Positions 8,795-16,224 of a stretch of 64,000 nucleotides of DNA are shown piece by piece. Under the pieces are notes generated by a model that had not been told where the DNA came from, made no database searches, and was given only the letters and a program-made list of their open reading frames with translations. Position numbers and translations under genes: made by a program. The stretch covers positions 1-64,000 of the forward strand of contig CAZKNR010000208.1 in the NCBI GenBank assembly GCA_964553925.1, written 5' to 3'. How positions within the stretch are numbered: the first letter of the stretch is position 1; the number at the start of each line of letters is the position of its first letter. Origin of the DNA: DAISKN01 sp964553925 (GTDB lineage: Bacteria; Acidobacteriota; Vicinamibacteria; Marinacidobacterales; SMYC01).

Positions 8795-9109
8795 CGAGCT
8801 TCTCCATATTCACTGCACCCTTGGCATCCGTCTTACGATGCAAAAGCGATTCCAGAATCAGTAGGACCGTATCCCCACGTGGAATCGGAGACTTGCCCCT
8901 CGGGCCGGCGGGCCGCCGTCCTGTCGGGAAGACGATGGCGACCCCGGGAGATGACGCTTTTTGGCCGCCCACCCGGGAGAGGGACCGGAACCAAGGGTGC
9001 GACCTCAGGTCCTCGATTTCACCCCCGGGCGGGCGACGCAGTCTCCAAAGTAGCGAGGTGCGGTCTCCCGCGCTGTCAAATTGCTGTAAGGCGTGTAAGG
9101 AATCGGGCG
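8795..9109. other. intergenic, no feature recognised
   Basis: 315 bases between the PEGA gene start and the end of the nucleotidyltransferase gene. No codon-like periodicity, RNA gene or clear hairpin was seen. Confidence 0.5.
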
Positions 9110-9700
9110 TCAGCGTCGCTGCAGCGATTCGAAGTCACGAACGAGGTCGCGCCCACGGGCATAACCGCGCTCTGCGATGAGAGCCATTGCCGTACGGGCG
9201 TCATCGAGGTCGGACTCCGAGGCTACCTTCAGGAGAGCTCTCAGGTCCACGAGGTCCTGGGGACGCTTCACATCGTCGCGCGAAAGAACCTTGAGTGCGA
9301 TCAGGTGGCCAACGCTTGCGACCGGGACTTCGATGCCCTCCAGAACTCGAAGCCGTTCCGCATTCTGAACGACTTCGCGCTCGATACCGGAAGACGCAAA
9401 GAGCAGGTCGACCACGATTCCCCTGAGGTCGGCGCCCGGCGGCAAAAGCCTCACCGTAGCGAGTCGGCCCACGGCCTCCTGCTCCACCAGAGTGGCGATC
9501 GAATAGCCCGCTGCTTTTAACGAAGAGACGAGCTCCTCCGCTTGCTCGTCCGAGTCCATGATGACCGCGATGTCCGCGTCGCGGGTGAAGCGCGGCTCCG
9601 TCCTCGCCGAGACCGCGAGACCACCGACCAGGGCAAAAGAGGCTTCCGATTCGGCCAGGTCTCCCGCGATCCGTGAAAGGGCGTTTCCCAGCGGAGTCAC
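9110..9700 (-). CDS. nucleotidyltransferase, probable toxin of a TA pair
   Basis: 196 residues. The nucleotidyltransferase fold signature is visible near the N-terminus: FALVGGLAVSART followed by TRDADIAVIMD, that is a GG pair and a DxD metal site, as in AbiEii/MNT-type enzymes. The C-terminal half is helical (HLIALKVLSRDDVKRPQDLVDL is typical of the group). The start is a GTG at 9700 that overlaps the stop of the small upstream gene as GTGA (9697-9700), a coupling typical of toxin-antitoxin operons. The frame is open far upstream (to 10384), but that part is antisense to the EamA gene and is not coding. The target (for example tRNA) cannot be predicted. Confidence 0.82.
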   Translation of the reverse strand: MTPLGNALSRIAGDLAESEASFALVGGLAVSARTEPRFTRDADIAVIMDSDEQAEELVSSLKAAGYSIATLVEQEAVGRLATVRLLPPGADLRGIVVDLLFASSGIEREVVQNAERLRVLEGIEVPVASVGHLIALKVLSRDDVKRPQDLVDLRALLKVASESDLDDARTAMALIAERGYARGRDLVRDFESLQRR

Positions 9701-9921
9701 GGGAATCTCGTGCTCGGGTCGATCTTTCTGCCCACGCAGTCGCCGTCCTCGGCGCCCGGGCGGTGGCGGATCCACAGGCGCAAACGTTCTTCGATTTGCG
9801 CCTCGGACTCGGCCGGGTGCTCGCGCTTCAGCGTCTCGCTCATCATCGCGACACCGCTCTCGAAAAGCTCGAGGGCGATCTCCAGCTTCTCGGCAGGCGT
9901 GAGCGGGCTCGATTCGGGCAC
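9697..9921 (-). CDS. small helical protein, Rv0078B-like antitoxin candidate
   Basis: 74 residues, GTG start at 9921. The pattern (LTPAEKLEIALELFESGVAM, then a conserved ERLRLWIRHRPGAEDGD) resembles the small partners that precede nucleotidyltransferases in TA pairs, of the Rv0078B-related antitoxin type; I recognise this from memory and could not search. Its stop overlaps the nucleotidyltransferase start by four bases. GGAGGC lies directly before the GTG, and a TAGAAT -10 sits just upstream, so transcription may start very close to the start codon. Confidence 0.68.
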   Translation of the reverse strand: MPESSPLTPAEKLEIALELFESGVAMMSETLKREHPAESEAQIEERLRLWIRHRPGAEDGDCVGRKIDPSTRFP

Positions 9922-9927
9922 GCCTCC

Positions 9928-9933
9928 ATTCTA
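9928..9933 (-). promoter_or_regulatory. -10 box of the nucleotidyltransferase TA pair
   Basis: TAGAAT read on the minus strand, six bases before the GTG at 9921. No matching -35 was recognised. Confidence 0.4.
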
Positions 9934-9986
9934 CCCCGGCCACGGGTTGTGTTAGCTTCGGGGCCGCGTATGGTGAGAGCGACGAG

Positions 9987-10886
9987 TTGAACGGAATCCC
10001 CGGAGAGTTCGCGGCCGTCGCCGCCGCGGCTCTCTTCGGCCTCTCGTCGACGTTTTTCACCCTCGCGGGGCGGAGAGTGGGCCCCTCAACCGTAAATCGC
10101 GCGCGGCTCCTTCTCGCGGCGGTCCTCGCGATCGGCCTCCACTGGGTGACGCGAGGCGAGCTGGTGCCGTCGTCGGCCACCGTCAACGCCTGGCTCTGGC
10201 TCGGACTTTCGGGAGTCATCGGCCTCGCGCTCGGCGACCAGAGCTTGTTCCAGGCCTTCGTTCGCATCGGCCCTGCGCTCTCGATGCTGATCTTCTCGAC
10301 GACGCCGGTCTTCACCTCCATCTTCGCATACGCCTTTTTCGGAGAGAGCCTCACCGGCGTGGAGTGGTCAGGGATCGCGGTCACGCTCCTTGGAATCGCC
10401 TGGGTCGTCAGTGAACCGAAGCGCCGCGACTATCACGGCGCCGGAAGCTCTTACCGCGCGGGACTCCTCTTCGCGGCGGGCGGAGCGCTCGGCCAGGCCC
10501 TGGGCCTTCTGACCGCGAAGCTGGGCCTTGCGGAAGGAGTGGCGCCCCAATCCGCAAACCTGATGAGGCTCCTCGCCGCCGCGATCGCGATCTGGGGCGC
10601 CGCGCTTCTGACCGGAGGCGCCCACCGCACCCATTCCGCGTATCGAAACGACTCTCGCGCTTCGGCGTTCACTACCGCGGGCACCGCCGCCGGACCCATC
10701 TTCGGCGTCTGGCTTTCGCTCGTCGCCATCGAAGAGGCCCCGCTCGGAATCGCGTCGACGCTCATGGCCCTCACCCCAATCTTTCTGCTCCCGATCGCGA
10801 GGCTCGTCTTCTCGGAGCCCATCAGCTACCGCGCGGTTTTTGGCACCATCGTCGCCCTTTCCGGCGCGGCGATACTCCTCTATTGA
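9987..10886 (+). CDS. EamA-family (DMT) transporter
   Basis: A 299-residue integral membrane protein with about ten hydrophobic segments in two EamA repeats. The end of the first repeat (TPVFTSIFAYAFFGESLTGVEWSGIAVTL) is duplicated at the end of the second (LTPIFLLPIARLVFSEPISYRAVFGTIVAL), the family hallmark. These carriers move amino acids, metabolites or drugs; the substrate is not predictable. The only suitable start in frame is a TTG at 9987 with no good ribosome-binding site, so the exact start is uncertain. Transcribed divergently from the TA pair. Confidence 0.88.
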   Translation: MNGIPGEFAAVAAAALFGLSSTFFTLAGRRVGPSTVNRARLLLAAVLAIGLHWVTRGELVPSSATVNAWLWLGLSGVIGLALGDQSLFQAFVRIGPALSMLIFSTTPVFTSIFAYAFFGESLTGVEWSGIAVTLLGIAWVVSEPKRRDYHGAGSSYRAGLLFAAGGALGQALGLLTAKLGLAEGVAPQSANLMRLLAAAIAIWGAALLTGGAHRTHSAYRNDSRASAFTTAGTAAGPIFGVWLSLVAIEEAPLGIASTLMALTPIFLLPIARLVFSEPISYRAVFGTIVALSGAAILLY

Positions 10887-11297
10887 TCACTTTCGATCTG
10901 CCGCGATTAGGGTCCAAAAGACTTCCCCGTCATTTCTGTTGACGGGAGTTGCGAGCGAAAGCCTCCCAAATCGATACACCACGGCTCGGCCCGGGACACC
11001 AAATGGAGAGAGATCCGTCTCCACCATCGCATCCGCTCCGCCGAAGCTCGCAAGAATGTCGTCGATTCGCGGCCGCGGTTGAGAGATGGAATCGAAGTCG
11101 GCGAGATCGGAGAGCGCCAGGTGGGCGACCTTCCTTTGCGCGAAGTCTTCCGTGAAGTAAGTGCGGAGAATCGACTCCTCGCGGCTAGGGGTAGGCTCGA
11201 CCTCTGCAGCCCGTTTCAGCTCTCCTGGCCGACGCGCCGCTTGGTCGACGAGCTCGCAGCCGCACGCCAGAACCAGGATCCCCGCGGCCTGCTTCAT
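10887..11297 (-). CDS. putative lipoprotein, unknown function
   Basis: 136 residues beginning with a short hydrophobic stretch ending in VLAC, a plausible lipobox with the acylated Cys at position 12. The rest is soluble with no recognised family. It overlaps the preceding gene by ATGA (11294-11297), so translation is probably coupled. The stop directly abuts the convergent EamA gene. Confidence 0.6.
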   Translation of the reverse strand: MKQAAGILVLACGCELVDQAARRPGELKRAAEVEPTPSREESILRTYFTEDFAQRKVAHLALSDLADFDSISQPRPRIDDILASFGGADAMVETDLSPFGVPGRAVVYRFGRLSLATPVNRNDGEVFWTLIAADRK

Positions 11298-11677
11298 CGC
11301 TCCCTCTTCACCTTGAACCTGCCAGGGTATGGCTCGGGATCCGCGGCGTACTGAATCCAGAAGAGGCCTTCGATAGCGTCGTTCCGGAAGAGACCCTTCA
11401 AGCGGAAGCGATCGGTCGTCGTCACACTCTCCATCTCAACCTCAGGCCCACGCGCCGCTGCCGACGTGACTTTTCGCTGGTAGTCTTCCCAGTGAATCGT
11501 GCCCCCGATTTCCGCCCCGTTTTGACTGAGCTCCAATCGAAGCGGCACCTCCTTGCGCTCGCCATCGACGACCAAGCTCGCCGTCCCCCGCCACTCGCCC
11601 GTCAAATCGACGGATTCCGTGTAGCAACAGATGAGTCCCGCGAGGGCCAGCGTTATTAGCGCGATCCTCTTGGGCAT
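11294..11677 (-). CDS. secreted/lipoprotein-like small beta protein
   Basis: 127 residues from the ATG at 11677, which is preceded by GAGGGGGATCG as ribosome-binding site. The N-terminus is a signal sequence (MPKRIALITLALAGLICC). The mature part (VDLTGEWRGTASLVVDGERK, then QNGAEIGGTIHWED) resembles the small beta-sheet domains of secreted hypothetical proteins that begin 'tGtWsG'. No enzyme motif is seen. First gene of a two-gene minus-strand unit with 10887-11297. Confidence 0.62.
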   Translation of the reverse strand: MPKRIALITLALAGLICCYTESVDLTGEWRGTASLVVDGERKEVPLRLELSQNGAEIGGTIHWEDYQRKVTSAAARGPEVEMESVTTTDRFRLKGLFRNDAIEGLFWIQYAADPEPYPGRFKVKRER

Positions 11678-11823
11678 CGATCCCCCTCGCCATTTGCACA
11701 CTAACGACATTTTCGTCTCGAAGCAACGTCACGCCGGGGTTTAGAAGGATGATCTGGCTCGACAGTTCGGTGAGCGAGGCAGGCACCGAAGGTGGATCCT
11801 GGGAGGCGATGTCTCACCGATAC

Positions 11824-12195
11824 TTACTTATGGACGGACAGATGGACCCATCGACTGCCACGATAGAGAGCCTTTTTGACGGAGCCGGTCTTTCGTCCTA
11901 TCACTTCGGCGTGTGCCGGATTGTCAGGGAGGGGTTTTCGAACGACGCGCTGCTCGTGTTCTCGCGCAAGCCCAGCCGGGAAACCGACAATCGAAAAGCC
12001 CGCGTGGCCCGCGAGCGTCTTGTCCATGGTCGTGTCCTTCGCAACGTTGACCGAAAGCTCTTCGTCGTCGAACGCGGCCGACGAGGCTCGCGGGCTCCCG
12101 TCATCCTCAGTTATGAGCTGCTGAGGAGGAACGCGGCGCCAAAGCTCATCATTGTTTGCAATCGTCGGATCGTCTGGAGGCTCGAATTGAGGCAT
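11824..12195 (-). CDS. conserved hypothetical protein, second gene of a pair
   Basis: 123 residues. The sequence has the look of a conserved soluble domain: an N-terminal DPTIANNDELWRRV segment, a central SSAAFDDEELSVNVAKDTT segment and a C-terminal PLPDNPAHAEVIG segment, a pattern I have seen in uncharacterised bacterial proteins. No catalytic motif is recognisable. It starts 28 bases after the stop of 12224-12691 on the same strand. A longer plus-strand open frame (11749-12408) lies antisense, but its composition is not protein-like. Confidence 0.68.
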   Translation of the reverse strand: MPQFEPPDDPTIANNDELWRRVPPQQLITEDDGSPRASSAAFDDEELSVNVAKDTTMDKTLAGHAGFSIVGFPAGLAREHEQRVVRKPLPDNPAHAEVIGRKTGSVKKALYRGSRWVHLSVHK

Positions 12196-12223
12196 TCTGC
12201 GTGGTCGGAAAGATCGAATTGCG

Positions 12224-12691
12224 CTACCGCGTCATTGCACGCAGGATGCCTTTCAACTTCGGAAGGTCAGCGGGGAGTTCACCCTCGATCTCCGTGCCGT
12301 GTTCCCTGTCTTGGTAGAAGAAGTAGCCGTGTTCGGGTGAGTCGAATTGGACGTCGAGATCTCCGTCGACTCGGTGCCATTCGATCTGGATACCACCGCG
12401 ATTTGTAGGGACGATCTGAGGGCCGTGCGTTGCGCCTCGGCCGTACTCTTCGAGAAAACTGCGAACGTAATCAATCACTGCGGGATTGATTTCTTGCGCC
12501 CCGTAGGAGTTCCAGTTCGGCTTCAGTCTTCTTAGTTCCTCCAGACGCGGAGAGACCAAGGGTATCCAGTCGGCACCGTCCTGGCAACCATTATCCAGGA
12601 CATCTCCCGCAGCCGAACTTGTGGCGTCGTCGGCTCCAAGGGATAACTTGATCTGCTCGGGTAGCTCAGGTCGCTGATTGCTCATTGTCAC
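12224..12691 (-). CDS. conserved hypothetical protein, first gene of a pair
   Basis: About 155 residues (GTG 12691; ATG 12685 also possible). The N-terminal third is variable. The conserved part begins LRRLKPNWNSYGAQEINPAVID and continues with PTNRGGIQIEWHRVDGDLDVQF and YFFYQDREHG, features of an uncharacterised family in which this gene precedes a partner like 11824-12195. No metal-binding or catalytic signature is apparent. AT-richer than its surroundings, suggesting horizontal acquisition. Confidence 0.68.
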   Translation of the reverse strand: MTMSNQRPELPEQIKLSLGADDATSSAAGDVLDNGCQDGADWIPLVSPRLEELRRLKPNWNSYGAQEINPAVIDYVRSFLEEYGRGATHGPQIVPTNRGGIQIEWHRVDGDLDVQFDSPEHGYFFYQDREHGTEIEGELPADLPKLKGILRAMTR

Positions 12692-13314
12692 CCGCGTTTG
12701 TTGGGATCGGTACCCTCTAACCTCATTCTATCGCATGGCGGATCGTAGTCCCACCCCGCAAATCCCGTACAACGCGTGGAAAAGCAACTCTCAGGGTGGA
12801 CCCGCCTTCGCTCGCTGGATGTGACGTGATCGAGCGAGCTTCGGCGGAAAAGCAGGAAGGGGTCGTCCTCGACCGGAAGGGCACAAGATGGAGGTTGACG
12901 CGCGAGAAGCTGCGGAGGTGCTTCATCCTAGCCCTGAGGTCACGGAGTATTTGCAGCCCTACCCATTGCCCTTCAAAACCGTGCCCACTGCCGCGATTCT
13001 CCCCTCGGCGGTCTGACCCGCGATTAGAAAATGTCGAGGGTCTCGCGCCGGCAGGCTCATCTCGCCCAGGATAGGCGCACCCTTCAGCTAACGTAACCGC
13101 CGCATGAGCTGAGGCACACGCCGCATCAGCACGGCAAAACAAGCTCCGGGAAATAGACTAAGGAGGGTTCTGGTTAGCTCAATACAGCGCCGTGGAAATC
13201 CAGGCTAGGGGATATCGAGAACCGCGTCTTGAGGGCAACGAAACCACCGGGGGCGCGCTCCAGGAGTCATGTTACGCCCGGGAGTTATGTGCGCACATAT
13301 CGAGTTCATAACGC
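12692..13314. other. long intergenic region, no gene recognised
   Basis: About 620 bases between two minus-strand genes. Open frames here (for example minus 12723-13142) have no protein-like composition or start signals. The only structure noted is the palindrome at 13286-13299. It may be decayed accessory DNA. Confidence 0.5.
13286..13299. repeat. 14-bp perfect palindrome
   Basis: tatgtgcgcacata, a perfect inverted repeat 16 bases beyond the stop of the AlbA/ATPase gene. It could be an operator-like or recombination site; there is no further evidence. Confidence 0.5.
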
Positions 13315-15054
13315 TCATATCGCTGAAGGCTCCCGAAGTGCTGGCCCGGGAACGTACCGAGCGCCCCGGCGCGCGCCTTCCATCAGCAGATAGCCCTCCT
13401 CCGTCAGTCGCCTCAGCTCCCGGACCGCGCCGTAACGCGTCAACTCGAACATCTCCCGGTAATCTGCGTTCTTGAGGAATGGACGGCGCGCGAAGAACTG
13501 CTGTAGACGGGCGAGCCTCGTCTGGAGGAACGCTTTGGCTTCCAGAAGGTCGGGGGCTACGTGGTAGATGGCGCCTCGTCCAGGGGCTTCAACCGGAAGG
13601 ACGATTCCCAGAGACACCAGTTCTTGGATCTCACGATAAGCCTGGTCGCGGTCCACGCTATTGAGCTTCTGGTAGTCGGCGTTGGCGAAGCCCTCCGGGC
13701 GGGCAATGAGGATGCGCTTCTGTGCGACCGAAAGCGGAAGCGCTTCAACAATGTTTTGCCATTCGGGGCTCGGGCTCGTAAAGATGGGCTCGTTCCGGAG
13801 CGTCACAAGAAATTCCCCGGATTCGATGCGGAACTCAGGCGCTCGCAGGAGGTAGTCCTCCATCTCTTCGAACATCCGCGGAACGCCCTCTCCTTCCTCG
13901 CGCATGAGCCCCGTCTCGACGAGAACTCGAACGATGAGCGGATTCCTGCTGGCGTGCGCGGGCTTGCGCAGCCGAAGCAGTTCAAGTGTCACCGGCGGAA
14001 TGAGATCGCCCGGGCTCTTCACTTCCATCCGGTCGTCGAAGAACCACACTTCGATCTCGCGAGAGGCGTCCTCGTAGTCGCGGTGGGCGAAGGCGTTGAC
14101 GATGGCCTCCTGCCAGGCGAACTCGGGATACTCCGGCACCTCGCGGAAAAAGAGGTCGTGAAGCTTCTCGGAGCGGCGGATCTGCTCCCTCGCGAGGCGA
14201 TGGGCTTCGGGAATAAGAGAAGCCAGCGGAGAATCCAGGCGCGTAAGCTGGGAGACGTTGCGCCGGGCGCCGTGGCGGCGTTCCCTTCCTGCCACACGGA
14301 AGAAGCGGATCCCCGCGCGGGGATGCCAGCGGAGGACGGGAGGTTTTCCGAAGAGGAGAAGACTGGCGTTCGTGACCGCTGGCGCTCCCGCCCGCGGGAG
14401 CAGAAGACCGAAGCGCATTAGGATTTCTTCGGTCGTCCGTCCCTGAAAGATGGTTCCCCCGAGAAACCGCGCGGCCAGCTCGAGGTCGAGATCATCGAGA
14501 GTGGCCTCGGACCGCACGCGCCGTTCGTATCCGACGCGGCGGTAGGCCTCTTTCCGTGCGTTGATAACTTCTTGTGGCTCCCGGACCACACGATCCCCAA
14601 CGCGGTACGGAAAACCGTTCGCCTCGATCATCACCGCCTCAGGTGCCATCGGCACCTGGACGATGAGAACTTCGGTCTCGCCGAGTTGCATGCGCTGCGT
14701 GTGGCAACGTACGTTCGGCCGAAGGCGACGCTCTGGGACCGCAAGGAGGTCTGTTATGGCTTCCAGCGGATATCCGTGCCCTGTCGGTGTGCCATCGTCC
14801 TCAACACCCAGGAGCAGCGTCCCTCCGTCCGCGTTCGCGAACGCGGCGACGTACTCAGCCACGAAGTCCCGCGCCTTTCGGCGATCCAGAGAACGACGAA
14901 TATCTCCGGATAGATCCCAGAGAGATTTGTACTCCAGGAACTGCCCCTCCTCGCGCTCGAGAAGCGCGCGAAGCTCGCCTTCGCTCAGGATCTCTTCGCC
15001 TGCGGAGCTCACGAACGTTCCCTCACTCGAGGAGCTAGCGCCCTGGGTGCCCAT
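13315..15054 (-). CDS. AlbA_2 / GHKL-type ATP-binding protein (putative transcriptional regulator)
   Basis: About 579 residues from ATG 15054. Residues 25-150 form an AlbA_2 (divergent AAA_4/Schlafen-type) domain: EGQFLEYKSLWDLSG, then FANADGGTLLLGVEDDGTPTG and a YRVGDRVV segment. The middle has the HATPase_c_4-like region EAIVNAFAHRDYEDASREIEVWFFDDRMEVKSPGDL and GLMREEGEGVPRMFEEME. The C-terminal 150 residues contain winged-helix-like segments. Such proteins are usually called ATP-binding or transcriptional regulator and are often found in accessory or defence islands. The stop of a decayed gene lies only ten bases before this start, so they once formed an operon. A TTG at 15078 is an alternative start. 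Confidence 0.8.
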   Translation of the reverse strand: MGTQGASSSSEGTFVSSAGEEILSEGELRALLEREEGQFLEYKSLWDLSGDIRRSLDRRKARDFVAEYVAAFANADGGTLLLGVEDDGTPTGHGYPLEAITDLLAVPERRLRPNVRCHTQRMQLGETEVLIVQVPMAPEAVMIEANGFPYRVGDRVVREPQEVINARKEAYRRVGYERRVRSEATLDDLDLELAARFLGGTIFQGRTTEEILMRFGLLLPRAGAPAVTNASLLLFGKPPVLRWHPRAGIRFFRVAGRERRHGARRNVSQLTRLDSPLASLIPEAHRLAREQIRRSEKLHDLFFREVPEYPEFAWQEAIVNAFAHRDYEDASREIEVWFFDDRMEVKSPGDLIPPVTLELLRLRKPAHASRNPLIVRVLVETGLMREEGEGVPRMFEEMEDYLLRAPEFRIESGEFLVTLRNEPIFTSPSPEWQNIVEALPLSVAQKRILIARPEGFANADYQKLNSVDRDQAYREIQELVSLGIVLPVEAPGRGAIYHVAPDLLEAKAFLQTRLARLQQFFARRPFLKNADYREMFELTRYGAVRELRRLTEEGYLLMEGARRGARYVPGPALREPSAI

Positions 15055-15064
15055 GAACGACGCA

Positions 15065-15422
15065 TCATGGCTGTGCAACCTCGAGAAACTCGTTTAGGCG
15101 CTCGGCAGCGAGCCTCCGCCACTCCGCCAATGAAAGTCTTGTATGCCGCGACTTCAAGGAGGGCAGCATCCGCGGGAATGCATTGGCCCTCGAACGCGCC
15201 GAGCCCCGACTTCTTGCGCTCCATCAATGCTCCGAGGCGACGTTCTGTGCGTTGCACGTCGAGTGAACGGAGCACCGCGAGGAGCGAGGCGGTAACACGG
15301 TTCTCGCCATTCCGGAGGTCGAGAAGATGCTGTCAGGCACGGTCTGAAGTTCGGTCTTCGTCCTTGAAATCCCCCACTGCGAGTTCGCCGCCCGCGACCA
15401 TTGCATCACTTTTCATTGTCAT
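15065..15422 (-). pseudogene. decayed partner gene upstream of the AlbA/ATPase gene
   Basis: One minus frame reads as protein from about 15422: GELAVGDFKDEDRTSDRA, then a TGA at 15335-15333, then directly on in the same frame with QHLLDLRNGENRVTASLLAV, RSLDVQRTER, ALMERKKSGLGAFEGQ and LLEVAAYKTFIGGVAE. After that the protein-like reading jumps to another frame (EWRRLAAERLNEFLEVAQP, stop at 15065). The jump is at two copies of the 8-bp unit ctccgcca (15114-15129); three copies would restore one frame. The two lesions are therefore a nonsense codon and a slippage-type frameshift. The family is unknown. The intact gene (about 118 residues) would have ended just before the ATPase gene. Confidence 0.6.
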
Positions 15423-15513
15423 TGTGCTGGATGAGACCGTGCTCTTCAACTTGGCGCCGAAGCCCGTATCGCTGCGCGTGGTCCTTCTCGCTTTGCAACA
15501 AGTAGACGAACAT
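15406..15513 (-). pseudogene. fragment resembling the start of a GIY-YIG nuclease gene
   Basis: A 35-residue open frame beginning MFVYLLQSEKD and ending QHNDNEK. This resembles the start of single-domain GIY-YIG proteins (FVYLLQS ... GL ... L..HN), but the second conserved Tyr-x-Gly and everything beyond the HN segment are missing. It overlaps the start of the decayed gene at 15065-15422. The resemblance is short and could be chance. Confidence 0.3.
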
Positions 15514-15617
15514 GCTTCGATCCATGTTCTGTTGAGACGAGATCGAGCGCCAGCGTCCGCTTGCATCTCACAGCAGACTGGGACCAGCCCGCCTTCGCCC
15601 TTCGGGCTTCGGCGCGC

Positions 15618-15646
15618 AATTTTTCGCGGCGAAGCCGCGAAAAATT
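15618..15646 (-). terminator. rho-independent-type terminator of ssrA
   Basis: Perfect 13-bp inverted repeat: 15618-15630 pairs with 15634-15646 around a 3-base loop. Its outer part is AAUUUUU/AAAAAUU and its inner part GC-rich. It begins exactly at the 3' CCA end of the minus-strand tmRNA. Confidence 0.8.
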
Positions 15647-15999
15647 GGTGGAGGCGGCGGGAATCGAACCCGCGTCCGAAAACCTTTACCCGAAGCTTCT
15701 ACATGCTTATCCGGTTCCAGTTTTTCTCGCCCCCGCCGGTCAGGAGCCGGCAAGGAGCCGGCGGGAGCCATCCCCTATATCTCGCTTCTCATCCGGGGAG
15801 AGGTGAAGAGCCAGCCCGCCTTTAATGACGCCCGTTCCGGCCCCAGCGGGCGAGAACCGGAAAGGACGTAGCCGTTGTTTAGGCGGCTAGAGCCAACTCG
15901 TGGTCGGCAATTGTGTTTTGGTCCCACGGTTTTACGAGGCGTGAGCGCTCGGCATGCCACTCCGGATTCAGTTGCCTTCGTCGAACCCTGTTCGCCCCC
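15646..15999 (-). ncRNA. ssrA: transfer-messenger RNA (tmRNA)
   Basis: Rescues stalled ribosomes by trans-translation together with SmpB. The 5' end (GGGGGCGAACAGGGTTCGACG) and 3' end (GCGGGTTCGATTCCCGC, then CGCCTCCACCA) form the tRNA-like domain; GGGGGCG pairs with CGCCTCC with one G-U. The 3' CCA is encoded. The tag reading frame ends in a TAA at 15881-15879 and reads NTIADHELALAA at its end, the ALAA terminus being the usual protease signal. Upstream the frame has GAC CAA, so the resume codon is probably GAC (15923), giving a 14-residue tag, but the exact resume position is uncertain. The length of 354 nt is normal for one-piece tmRNA. Promoter and terminator flank it. Confidence 0.96.
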
Positions 16000-16024
16000 T
16001 TTTGCGAACTCGTTCTAATCGCGT

Positions 16025-16053
16025 ATTTTACGCCGGTTTCTCGGCGCCTGCAA
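16025..16053 (-). promoter_or_regulatory. sigma70-type promoter of ssrA
   Basis: Reading the minus strand: TTGCAG (16053-16048), 17-base spacer, TAAAAT (16030-16025). Transcription would start about 17-20 bases before the mature tmRNA 5' end, consistent with RNase P processing. Confidence 0.65.
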
Positions 16054-16114
16054 ACGCTTCTCGCCGCGCAGGCCCGAAGAATAGCGTTGCGGACGCCCAA
16101 GGTCTTTGTTTATG

Positions 16115-16143
16115 TTGACTTAAGTGGAGATGTGGCCGATAAT
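16115..16143 (+). promoter_or_regulatory. sigma70-type promoter of the GAF-like gene
   Basis: TTGACT (16115-16120), 17-base spacer, GATAAT (16138-16143), about 80 bases before the ATG at 16225. It is arranged divergently with the ssrA promoter. Confidence 0.65.
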
Positions 16144-16224
16144 GACCACCAAAAAGCGTAAGTGCACCCGAAGGTCCTTGCTTGCGCGGGTTGGCTGGCG
16201 GAGACTTCGGGGAGCGCTCTTTCG

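Noticed and set aside
11749..12408. 219-residue plus-strand open frame
   Set aside because: Overlaps two more protein-like minus-strand genes; no recognisable domain or start signal.
12723..13142. 139-residue minus-strand open frame
   Set aside because: Composition is not protein-like and there is no start signal; kept as intergenic.
13315..15999. Prophage or integrative element at ssrA
   Set aside because: No integrase, no attachment-site duplicate and no phage genes were found in the window; kept only as a weak suggestion.
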